Below are positions 54,991 to 64,000 of a DNA stretch of 64,000 nucleotides, in pieces (within the stretch, counting starts at the first letter, position 1; each line of letters opens with the position of its first letter). The stretch is from the NCBI GenBank assembly GCA_023213395.1, contig CM041465.1, forward strand, positions 207,955,741 to 208,019,740, in the 5' to 3' direction. The notes under the pieces were generated by a model, which was given only the letters and a program-made list of their open reading frames with translations, had not been told where the DNA came from and did no database searches. A program made the translations under genes and the position numbers. Source of the DNA: Cycas panzhihuaensis. Its lineage: Eukaryota; Cycadophyta.

Positions 54991-56800
54991 TAAATAAAAA
55001 GGAATAGACAAATTAAAGAAGATACATAGGTACATGTACCAGTTGAAGAAGTCTCCAAAGCCACTATTACTACAAAAAAAGAAAAAAAACATCCAATAGT
55101 GAGCTTCAGGAAGAAAATGAGCAAAGTATCCCAACTATTCAAAGAAGAACAAAATACTTCTGAAGAAGAGAAAAACTCCTCTCAAAGTAGCAATCATGAA
55201 TCTTCAAAAAGATTACCCAAAGTACATTAAAACTCTTAAAGAATCAAAAGGTAATGTATTTGAACAAAGGACTAGGTTACAAAGACACCAAAGCTTAATG
55301 TGCTCTACTGAACCATAAAATTATTTAGAAGTTTGTGATCATCCAGAATGGCAGGAAGCCATGGATGCAAAAATCAACGCCATCAGAAAAAATAAGACCT
55401 AGGAATTAGTGGATGCTCTCACAAGCAAACCCATCATTAGTTGCAAGTGGGTTTACAACATAAAAGAAAAAATTGATGGTACAGTTGAAAGTTACAAGGC
55501 AAGACTGGTTGCAAAAGATTATACTCAAACAGAAGGAAAAGATTATGAAGAAACCTTTTCCCTAGTACCAAAATTAATTATTGTATGGATAGTTATAGCC
55601 ATGGCAGCCCAATTCAAATGAAACATCCTACAGCTTGACTTCAAAAGTGCCTTCATGAATAGTGATTTTGGTGAGGAAGTGTACATGCAACAACCAACAA
55701 GATATGTAAAAAAGTGTAAAGAACTTCTTGTTTACAAATTAAAAAAAGGCCTATATGGACTAAAACAGGCACCCAGAGCATGGCATGCAAAGCTAGATCA
55801 ACATCTATGACAAACAAATGTTTGCAAATGTGACTCGGACCCTAGCCTTTATATTAAAACAAATAAAAACAATTTAATAACTATCATTGTAGTTTATGTA
55901 GATGATATGATAGTTACAAGAAATGATAATGATACAATCTGCTAAGTCAAGCTATAAATGAAAGATCAATTTGAAATGACATATATAGGTTTGCTTCATT
56001 ATTATCTAGGCTTGGAAGTTAGTCAACAAAATGAGTCTATTTTCATATCCCAGGCAAAATATGTCAAAAATCTCCTCCAAAAATTCAAAATGGAGGATGG
56101 TAATAGTTATGTGACTCCAATGGAAATTGGTTGGATTCTAAATACTAATGATGATGGACAAACGATGGATGAAACACTGCACAGACAATTAATAGGTAAT
56201 CTTATCTACCTCACAACTACAAGGCCAGATACTTCATACTCAGTTGGAGTCGTATCTAAATATATGCAACATCCAAAATTGTCTCATTGGAATGCTACTA
56301 AAAGAATTCTTAGATACATTAAAGGAACCTAAATAATGGGTCTTAATTATAATCAAATTTCAAATCTTCAGTTAGTAGGGTATAGTGGTTTTAACTGGGT
56401 AAGAGACAGACAAGAAAGAAAGTCCACCACAGGATATTGCTTCTCACTTGGATTTGTAACTATATCCTAGAGCAAAAAGAAGCAATCCACAATGGCCCTG
56501 TCGTTCACTGAAGTAGAATATAGAACAATTGTTAGTGCCACATGTGAAGTACTATGGGTCAGACAACTACTTAAGTTTTAAAGGAGAAACAAGATCAACT
56601 AGCATCCATTCTTTGTGATAACTAAAGTGTTATCAAATTAACAAATAATTCAGTGTTCCATGCTAGTACAATGTTAAGAGATAGATCTGTTATACTATAG
56701 CAACAAAGAACAACTTGCTGATATTCTCACAAAATCACTTCCAAAAGATAAATTCCAATATCCCAAGCATCTTCTTAGTGTTGAAAACAAAAGACAAAAC
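54991..56800 (+). pseudogene. Cop7 linker, reverse transcriptase and RNase H
   Basis: RT from about 55345 (PEWQEAMDAKINAIRKN) with CKWVYNIKEKIDGTVESYKA, a stop at 55621, then GLYGLKQAPRAWHAKLDQHL and IVVYVDDMIVTRND. 55958-56332 is open (FEMTYIGLLHYYLGLEVSQQ, LIYLTTTRPDTSYSVGVVSK). RNase H (56340-56790) has WVRDRQERKSTTGYCFSLGF, LSFTEVEYRTIVS and DILTKSLPKDKFQ with stops between. AACATTAAGAGAGGA follows, the purine tract before the LTR. Confidence 0.88.
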
Positions 56801-56812
56801 ATTAAGAGAGGA

Positions 56813-57024
56813 TGTTAGAGAAATAATGTTCTATCTTTTGTATTCTAAAATTTTCTAAGGTAATGTTGAGCATTATGTATGCAACCCCTCTTTAATGTAT
56901 TATTGGCACTTGGCCAACATGCACTAGCCATTTTATGTACACATGATATATTTATATGAGAGTTTCTCTCTCTTCAGTAATGCACTAAATCATTGTCTTC
57001 TTAGATTCATTAAGTGTTCTAACA
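56813..57024 (+). repeat. Cop7 3' LTR
   Basis: 212 bp starting TGTTAGAGAAATAATG and ending GTTCTAACA. The purine tract ATTAAGAGAGGA (56801-56812) precedes it and ATTTT follows. Confidence 0.93.
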
Positions 57025-58423
57025 ATTTTATGCTTAATATATATCCCAGAGCAACAAAGAACCATGTCCATTTACATAAATGTGAACATAAGCATTTAGG
57101 AGAGTTACACATAAAATTCTATCATAACGAGAACAAAAGTGTTCAAATGAAGAGGTCATACAATCTAATGCCATTTGATACAATCTACCTACAAATTGAA
57201 CTTCTCTCCTTCCAAGAGATGGTACCAAGAAAGGGATCCACCTATGTTGCCTTTCTTATGCATCCATGATGGCTTTCTATAGGAAGAATTGGAGCATTAA
57301 ATGCTATAGAAGTGACTTAACTCAATCTAACTTTATATGTTTTCTAAGATCAATCTCAATAAAAGGTGCTCTAGCAACATTTCAATGCATATAACTCCGA
57401 CCCTACCCTACCTCCCAAGGTCTTGCATACCTTAGGCTTGAGAGTTATGATAACCACCATTGCTACTGTAGGAGGCAAGTGGCCTCCTCATGCAAATGAT
57501 ACCTTGGCCTTGAGTTTTGTTCATCAAGTGCTAGGTGATTTCATACTTATTATTATTGGGCAAGATAATACCTTGTACATATTTTGCCATCTATAGTTGT
57601 GCACTTTCTTCATTGGACTACATAGGTGCACTTCTTTTGGACTACACCAACTAGGATCTATTGGAGCAACTATTTTACTATATCTCATTTCATTATATAT
57701 TCTATATGTTGTCACTCTTTATTCTACCTAGAGGGAGAATTAGATGCATGTTATATGTCACTCTACTACTATATATTTATTTCTACACATCCAATCTATC
57801 TACATTGTTATAGGTTAGGGAAAGGCCTCCAAAATTGTGACAAAAACTAGCCACAAGTTAGCTTTCACAAAATATCTACATCTGGGGGCCTTACCTTGGA
57901 CAACCTATTGTCAGTCACTTAGGGCATCTAATTAGGGTCAAACTACCAATGGTTAAGCCAACAAATTTATAAATATAAAAGCAGATAAAAAACCCCATTT
58001 CAAGGTTATTGTTGATCTCATGCACCATCGTTTTCTTCATTTTGGTCCACCCTACATTACAACCTGTACATAAGTGTACAATCAACATTTAAGAGTTGTA
58101 CAGTCAGTAAGATAGGTTGTATAAACTATATAAACTTGTACGGACCATATAAGTGGGCATAAAGATTGCTACAAGAATCATATAATCTATTGCCATGGCT
58201 TCTAGACAGCCACTAATGTTGTACAACCTGCAACAAAAGGTATGTTTCTTCCCTAATTTGAGTTGGAGCAAGAACAGACAATCATTGAGAGATATGACTC
58301 TTCTAAAAACTCGCTGTTCTTAATTTATGTTGTCTTGTTTAGTGTTTTGGAGTATTTGTGATATTTTTGTGTCCAAACTCTACTAATCTTCACAAGGCTT
58401 CCATATAGAGGCCTGCATATATG
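57025..58423. other. Spacer without recognised genes
   Basis: AT-rich sequence with short ORFs and no domain. The stretch at 58060-58150 has several GTAC words (CTGTACATAAGTGTACAATC, TTGTACGGACC), and may be a fragment of a retrotransposon leader. Confidence 0.5.
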
Positions 58424-58428
58424 GTTAA

Positions 58429-58676
58429 TATTATGATCCTCCACCATATAATGTTACTCTTATTGTAATTTATCCCACATGCATAAGTCTAAGAGATGGG
58501 TAGCCTTAATAGCCCCATATATATGTATGTAATGTATGAGTGGGATGATCATTGTGTATTTGTAATCTTATGTTAATGAATGTTCTTTGGAATATCATCT
58601 CTTTCTTTATCTTTTATCTATCATTTTCTATTTCTATTTCTCTATGTTGAATGGTTACAAGAATAGGTTCATTACA
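58429..58676 (+). repeat. Ltr9 left LTR
   Basis: Contains CCATATATATGTATG near 58514 and pyrimidine-rich ATCTTTTATCTATC-type words before the end. Confidence 0.9.
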
Positions 58677-58678
58677 AT

Positions 58679-58690
58679 TGGTATCAGAGC
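58679..58690 (+). promoter_or_regulatory. Ltr9 primer-binding site
   Basis: TGGTATCAGAGC, perfect, two bases after the LTR. Confidence 0.95.
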
Positions 58691-59371
58691 GGCAATCAGG
58701 GAGGTGTCATCAAGGGTTTGAAAGCATATTCGACAGAATAAACATTGAAATTTCTGAAATGTAATGGCAAATTTAAGATAAAATGGCTCGTTTTGTAAAT
58801 TTTGACTGGTCACATTATAGATTTTGGGGTGAAAGTGAGAAAACTGCAACAGAATTAATTTTGGCCTGCTTTTCCGTCACCATATTTTTGGGACAGATCT
58901 ATTACCTCAACTTCAAAGAGCCATGACTTTGGCTACAGGTATCCAAATGACCTCAATTTTTTGTTGATTCTGTGCGTCTTTGAATTTACTTTCCAATGGA
59001 AGTCGTTTGAGGTTGATCAGAGTTTGGAGTAGAAAGTTACTAGTGTTTCATCAACAGGTACTATTGCAGTCCCTAGAAACCCTAATAGCAAAATTCTTAA
59101 AAGGGGCATAACTTTTGATCTAGATATCAGAATTCAATTTCGTCTAAACCGTTGGAATCATATTTTAGAGACCGTCATCTTAGCCCATATTTTATATGTT
59201 TTTTAGCTATATTTTTTTTTGAATTTAAGGGTTTCATACTATATACTTTTCTTGGCCATTTAGACTTTGGTCACAAAACCATTGCTCTTGAGGGCCAATA
59301 TATATATTTGTATCAAAATTAGGGGATAAGAGGCTATAGACACCCCTAATCTCTCTTACATACATATTATC
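58691..59371 (+). other. Ltr9 leader
   Basis: Non-coding. Bases 59104-59173 (GGGCATAACTTTTGATCTAG and onward) align without gaps to 44243-44312. It ends at the gag-like ATG. Confidence 0.7.
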
Positions 59372-59635
59372 ATGGATACAATAAGGCCCATACCGCGCAT
59401 CTTTAATGTTGATAGGGCTCTATCTACAAATGACTGGGTTGACGATATGGAGGCATATTTAAAATCTCTTGATGATGACTATATGAACAACAATGAGTTG
59501 ACTAAAGTAGCCTCATTGTATCTACAAGAAGAGGCTTACCTTTGGTTTAAGGAGTGGTATAACTCTAGAGCTAGTCCATTCAATTCATTTTTATGGCTAC
59601 AATTATCTATTCATGTTAAATACAATGCTTCTTAG
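59372..59635 (+). pseudogene. Ltr9 gag-like N-terminal ORF
   Basis: 87 codons starting MDTIRPIPRIFNVDRALSTN. The spacing WVDDMEAYLKSLDDDYMNNN, LTKVASLYLQEEAYLWFKEW resembles the start of a retrotransposon gag domain (W...MEAYL...KV..A..YL...A..WF). It stops at 59633-59635, well short of a normal gag, and the next stretch (59636-59870) has several stops, so it is truncated. Confidence 0.6.
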
Positions 59636-59874
59636 TCGAAATATATGTAAAACCTTAAGAAAGATAAACAAGAAGCTCGTCAAATACTTGAGAGGTATAA
59701 TCGAAAGGTGGGACAAAGAATCCCACTCTGCAAAGTCAAGAACAAAAGAAATATGATGAGAAAGAAAAGGAATGTCAAGAGCAAGTAACAAAAGTCGTTT
59801 GCCACTCCACACCACTAGTTTCACCCAAGGGCAAGGAAGAAAAGGCATCACCAATAGTTGAAAGACAAATTAAA

Positions 59875-60198
59875 GTGGATCCATATTGGCATCCACATTA
59901 TCAAGAGGCCCAGCGCAGCAAAACTTATCAAGCAAGACACTCATCAACTACAAATACCAGGCAAGCACAACATTCGAGCTTAAGGTTTCAACATTACAGA
60001 TATCCAGAATATATCACAGGACATCCAATGTATATCAAGATCAACCTGGGATGGATAGATCCCCATTCCATGCACAACTTTTCTAATGACCTTCGCAAGA
60101 GCTATCAATTGGATAATAATAACAGGAGGTGGTCACATGTATCATTAAATCAGGATGTTTCGAAGGCGAAGCATTTTAGGGAGGAGGGCATGTTATGA
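59875..60198 (+). other. Ltr9 second ORF, basic, function unknown
   Basis: 107 codons rich in His, Arg, Gln and Ser (YWHPHYQEAQRSKTYQARHS), ending FREEGML with its TGA inside the LTR. Many gypsy-type pol genes end in a similar way at the purine tract, so this may be the fused remnant of a pol C-terminus. There is no domain I can name. Confidence 0.4.
60178..60190 (+). promoter_or_regulatory. Ltr9 polypurine tract
   Basis: AGGGAGGAGGGCA directly before the right LTR. Confidence 0.8.
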
Positions 60199-60436
60199 TC
60201 CTCCACCATATGATGTTACTCTTATTGCAATTTATCCCATATGCATAAGTCTAAGAGATGGGTAGCCTTAATAGCCCCATATATGTATGTAATCTATGAG
60301 TGGGATGATCATTGTGTATTTGTAATCTTATGTTAATGAATGTTCTTTGGAACTTCATCTTTTTCTTTATCTTTTATCTATCATTTTCTATTTCTATTTC
60401 TCTATGTTGATTGGTTATATGAATAGGTTCATTACA
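60191..60436 (+). repeat. Ltr9 right LTR
   Basis: Starts TGTTATGATCC and ends TTCATTACA. It is followed by ATTGGTATTAGAGCC, a one-change version of the PBS context found after the left LTR. Confidence 0.9.
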
Positions 60437-62059
60437 ATTGGTATTAGAGCCACCTTCTAGGGCCAATTTTGTGCAATTTTTTTTTTCTAATGGCCTTTCG
60501 CACTTATCTACCATATGCTCTCGCCTCGCCCACTCGGATCTTGGTGAACAGAAAGTAGTGAAAGTGGTGGGTTACTTTATTGTTCAGGTGGAGATTTTCA
60601 ACAAAGTTCAACACTCGACAGGGCCAATTCTATAATAAAATTTTCTTCTTCTTCTCTAACCAAAACACTAAATTGCAGATCCAGATAAAAGGAAATCCCT
60701 ATCCACTTAACCGTGGAAAGTGCTTGGGCATAAGCCCTAAAACTCATTATGAGGAGTACCATGAGAACCCCAAAGTAGCTGGTCGGAGTATTTTCTAGTG
60801 AAACAGGCAACTACCCCATCCCAAACTAGATTTTCCTTCCTTGAGTGTATACAAAGAGTTATCGTTTTGAGATAAATCTGTGGCTGGGGTTTCAGTAGTT
60901 ATTTCCTTCAAGAAGTAATTATTACGATTCTAGAGAGCAATACTTGCTTAGACAACATTTGTGGCCAGTGAGATTGACCGTAATCCTCTAGGAAGCCTTC
61001 TAACGGGGCTCACTACCTATTCCGGTCAACGCTACATTGGTGCTAAACACTTGCAACAGGTAGACTAGTACTAGCACAGAACAAAACATGCAAATTAAAA
61101 AAGAAAAAATAAAAAAACACTTTTACATGACCCAAAAAAAAAAAAAAAAAAGATGAAAAGAAAAGGCTTTTACTTGTCCAAAGAGAAAGAGAGAGAGAGA
61201 GACTTATCAAAAGAAAAAAATACAAAGCAAATTCTTTTGGGTCAACTGTCTATAGACTCCCCACTCCCCTCCCCCTTAAAATTTTTACAATTGAATTACA
61301 AAGTGGGCAATGCCATAAAACCAACAACCTTAATATTTTCATCACACACATTTATAATGATGCCATCATAGTTCATCATGCCAGGTATGTTCATTCATGC
61401 CCTTATAAATATTTTCATCAATTCATTTCATGCTATGTATACCCTGCTCATGCTACCATAATATCATTATGTCGCATGTAAATTTCATAACATTTCCCTC
61501 ATAATTAAATCATCAATCCATTTAATACAAATATGTCCTTAAATATTTCATGCCATCAACATTATATATCCTTTATTGCTTTTTGTTCACATTAACATGC
61601 CACACGAAGAAAGTGGCATTCATGCCAAATTCCACCTAAGATTCAATCACACGAATAAAGCAAACAAAAGAGCAACAATAGAGTTGAGAAGGTCAAATTA
61701 TTTGGGTCTCCAAAATCAATATCTATTCATTCATACATCTCATCAGATTACATCAATATTGCCTCACATATATACAATAAAATACAGTTACATGAGAGGC
61801 AACTAGTTAAGGAGAGTAGATCATGCAAGGTGACATTTGGCACCTTGCATGACTAACTTTACAATGCATTACAATGAGGTGTGCGCAAAAAAAGACCCCA
61901 CATGCCTAAGCTCACAACCTTTGTAACTAAACACATTTATGAGACTAATACCGCTCAAAAGACTAACTTGCTAACTTTAAAATGAATATTATAAATGTAC
62001 ATTATATTTATAAGATGACTAATGTTGAATTAATGAAATCAACATTAGTTTTTCTATCA
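60437..62059. other. Spacer; includes probable Cop10 3' LTR at its right end
   Basis: Bases 60439-60451 look like a PBS (TGGTATTAGAGCC). An A-run at 61134-61151 and a GA-repeat at 61185-61202 are simple sequences. Nothing coding is recognised between 60450 and 61800. The last few hundred bases before 62059, ending TTTCTATCA, should be the Cop10 LTR because the purine tract follows, but its outer edge cannot be set without a partner. Confidence 0.5.
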
Positions 62060-62072
62060 TCCTCCCTTAATT

Positions 62073-63570
62073 ATGAGTTCATTAATTCTGATATTGAGGC
62101 TAAGACAAAATTGTTCAAATTTGTCACAAGGAAGTACTTCGGTGAAAATATCAACAATCTGTTTATCGATTGGCTTGTAAACCAAATCTATCTCACCATC
62201 CTAAACACGTTCCCTGATAAAGTGATGGTGAACCTCAATATGCTTTGTTCTTGCATGGAACATAGGATTCTTGATCAAATTGAGAACAATTTGATTATTG
62301 CAGAAGAGTGAAGCCGCTAGTGTTTGATCAATACGAAGCTCTTCAAGAATCCTTTTAAGCTAGATAGCCTCAACAACTGCATTAACAGTGACTTTGTCCT
62401 CTGCTTCAGCAAAAGATAAGGTGACATTTGACTACTTTTACTGCTCCAAGAAACTGAAGTAGTGCTCGGGTTAAAACAATAGCCTAAGGTTGATCTATGA
62501 CTATCTTTGAATCCAACCCAGTTAGCATCTATGCAACCTGCCAATAAAAGATTGTTCACCTGGCAATAATCGAGTCCAAACTGAAGTGAACCCTGAAGAT
62601 ATCTCATGATCCACATAGCTTATTTTCAATGTGAAATCTTGGGTTGAGTCATAAACCTTGAGAAAATCCCAATAGCATATGAAATGACAGGTTGAGTATG
62701 TGTGAGGTAAATTAGTTTTCCCACAAGGTGCCTGTACAAAGTAGCATCCACATGTTTACCACGTTCATCAATATCCAACTTTAATCCAGCCTCCATAGGA
62801 GTTGGTGATAGCTTACATTCCTCCATTCTAAACTTCTAAAGGATTTCCCTTGCATATTTAGACTGTGAAAGGAAGCTATGGCTTGGTTGTTGCCAGACTT
62901 CCATGCCAAGAAAGTAATGAAGCAACCCAAGGTCAATCATCTCAAAGTTGCCATTCAATTCTCCTTGCAAGTATGATATCCACTCTATTGCCACTACCTA
63001 TTATCAACAAATCATTAACATAAAGTATGACCCTAGTGATCAAATTATGAAAATATTCATTTATTTTCGCATATCAGAAGCAAAGTGACTTTTTAAAGCC
63101 ATAACGAGCATTTTTCAACTTGCAAACCAGGTGTCTTTTCCACAAACAACATAGCCAAGAGGTTGATTCAAGTATACTTCTTCCTGCAATTTGCCATTTA
63201 AGAAGGCGCTTTTTGCATCCATTTGAAGAACAAGCCAATTAAATTAAGCTACTAAAACCAAAACAAGCCTTACAGTGGTCATGTTGGCAACAAGGGAAAA
63301 TGTTTCCTCATAGTCAATGCCTTTAACCTGTTTAAAACCTTTGGCAACCAAACATGCTTTGTGATACTGAATGAAGCCATATGCATGAAATTTTATTTTG
63401 TAAATCCATTTGCAATCAATAGGTTTCTTACCTTCAGGTAGCTCAACTAGCTCCCATGTATCATTTTGTAAAATGGAGTCCATCTCCTCGTTCATTATTG
63501 TTTGCCACTTTTGATCTACAACAACTTCTTCAAAAGTGGTAGGTTTAGGAGTTGATAAAACTTTTGCCAT
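62073..63570 (-). pseudogene. Cop10 reverse transcriptase and RNase H
   Basis: RT begins at about 63570 ([60 protein letters not shown]). A break near 63244 is followed by the catalytic box VILYVNDLLI, in which the first Asp of YVDD is Asn. Then HYFLGMEVWQQ, FRMEECKLSPTPMEAGLKLD and LIYLTHTQPVISYAIGIFSR. RNase H has DANWVGFKDSHRSTLGYCFN and then frame changes; the C-terminus continues leftward to about 62090 in broken frames. The element cannot make active RT. Confidence 0.88.
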
Positions 63571-64000
63571 TAAGGAAAAGTTGATGGATGACCTATATTT
63601 AGATTGACTTTTAGTCTGTTATGGTGGTGATGGAGCAGAAGAGATCGTCTGCAAATGCCACTCAGGGAGTTGCTTTGAAGTGACCTCTTCTTGAACATCT
63701 TTTATAGGACTAGTTGATGTAGATATTGAAGTAGAGGCAAGAGGTGCAAATGAAGTACCATGTGCATATGATATTGATTGACGCAATTGATCTACACACA
63801 CATATTGAGTAGTAGGAGCTTCTTCAGATTGTTCATCAAAGAATGAAAGATGAGTCATATCCAAGTCTTGGTTCTTTTCTGAAAAAATAACATTTCAAGA
63901 TGTGTACAATTGCTTAGTAGCAGGATCAAAGAGTTTATAAGCTTTGCAACCAAGTTGATAACCAATGAAAATACATTTCCTGCTTTTATCATTTAACTTT
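63571..64000 (-). pseudogene. Cop10 integrase C-terminus and linker
   Basis: From the right edge: KCIFIGYQLGCKAYKLFDPA, then LYTS, a stop, NVIFSEKNQD, and a Ser/Thr/Pro-rich linker open at 63619-63864 (STSISTSTSPIKDVQEEVTS, KQLPEWHLQTIS). This matches the integrase-RT junction of the other copia elements. Confidence 0.85.

Larger units (their letters stand above)
46022..57024 (+). mobile_element. Cop7: old Ty1/copia element carrying Cop8 in its gag
   Basis: LTRs at 46022-46231 and 56813-57024 (start TGTTAGAGAAATAATG, end CTGACA or CTAACA) flank a perfect PBS, a leader, gag, pol and a purine tract. Flanks are ATTTC and ATTTT, a target site with one mismatch. Cop8 (47006-52757) lies in gag after about 21 codons; the gag frame resumes on the other side as MQGLLIVKNAWDIGKKTKPT. 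Without Cop8 it is about 5.2 kb. It has the highest density of stops of the copia elements here and is thus probably among the oldest. Confidence 0.93.
58429..60436 (+). mobile_element. Ltr9: short non-autonomous LTR element
   Basis: LTRs of 248 and 246 bp (58429-58676, 60191-60436) share the segment from TTATGATCCTCCACC to GGTTCATTACA. A PBS, a leader, a gag-like ORF, a basic second ORF and a purine tract lie between. No RT or integrase is present in 1.5 kb. The left LTR starts TATTATG where the right starts TGTTATG. No target-site duplication was found (GTTAA left, ATTGG right), and PBS-like sequence also follows the right LTR, so the right side may be part of a second copy. Confidence 0.85.
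62060..64000 (-). mobile_element. Cop10: Ty1/copia element, minus strand, running off the right edge
   Basis: The plus strand TCCTCCCTTAATT (62060-62072) is the complement of a purine tract. RNase H, RT, linker and the end of integrase follow. The 5' part lies outside the window. Confidence 0.85.

Noticed and set aside
61134-61202. Poly-A stretch as the tail of a LINE or processed gene
   Set aside because: No coding sequence or target-site duplication accompanies it; treated as simple repeat.
1-64000. tRNA or rRNA genes
   Set aside because: TGGTATCAGAGC matches are retrotransposon primer-binding sites next to LTRs; no cloverleaf or ribosomal sequence was seen.

Overview
This window is nuclear DNA from a plant with a large, repeat-rich genome. 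It is AT-rich, has no bacterial gene structure, and almost every protein-like stretch is a Ty1/copia or Ty3/gypsy retrotransposon protein. Most intact primer-binding sites match the plant initiator-methionine tRNA type (TGGTATCAGAGC). A conifer or other gymnosperm is a guess from the long, old, nested elements; the sequence does not prove it. I found no convincing intact host gene.

Layout, with labels used throughout. Cop1 (1-9624, minus) is a copia element with its left end outside the window, split by the complete copia element Cop2 (647-5787, plus). Cop3 (9899-25784, minus) is a copia element split in its leader by the complete copia element Cop4 (16620-24512, plus); Cop3 itself sits next to a decayed hAT-type BED zinc finger. 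An old chromovirus integrase/chromodomain scrap lies at 26970-27456. Next to it is Gyp1 (27457-33227, plus), a non-autonomous gag-protease element with an extra ORF. Cop5 (33247-38049, minus) is truncated. Cop6 (38050-42221) is a palindromic composite made of two inverted copia ends. Gyp2 (42222 to beyond 43746, minus) is a gypsy gag-protease fragment. Cop7 (46022-57024, plus) is a very decayed copia element carrying Cop8 (47006-52757, minus) inside its gag. Ltr9 (58429-60436, plus) is a 2 kb non-autonomous LTR element. Cop10 (about 62060-64000, minus) runs off the right edge.

Target-site duplications fix several insertions: GCATC/GCATT (Cop2), CCCCT (Cop3), GAAAT (Cop4), GCTAG (Gyp1), ATTTC/ATTTT (Cop7) and TATGG (Cop8). 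The nesting gives a relative order: Cop2 after Cop1, Cop4 after Cop3, Cop8 after Cop7, Cop5 after the chromovirus. All coding regions carry stops or frameshifts, and many have changed catalytic residues, so nothing here looks able to transpose by itself.

The most interesting signals are non-coding or structural: a GTACGG box repeated three times at 20-21 bp in the leaders of two different copia families; a palindromic ACTTAAGT site in several LTRs; a repeated, self-complementary motif in the Cop4 3' untranslated region; four CCHC knuckles and an unrecognised coiled-coil ORF in Gyp1; and the inverted Cop6 composite, whose two flanks belong to two different host elements.
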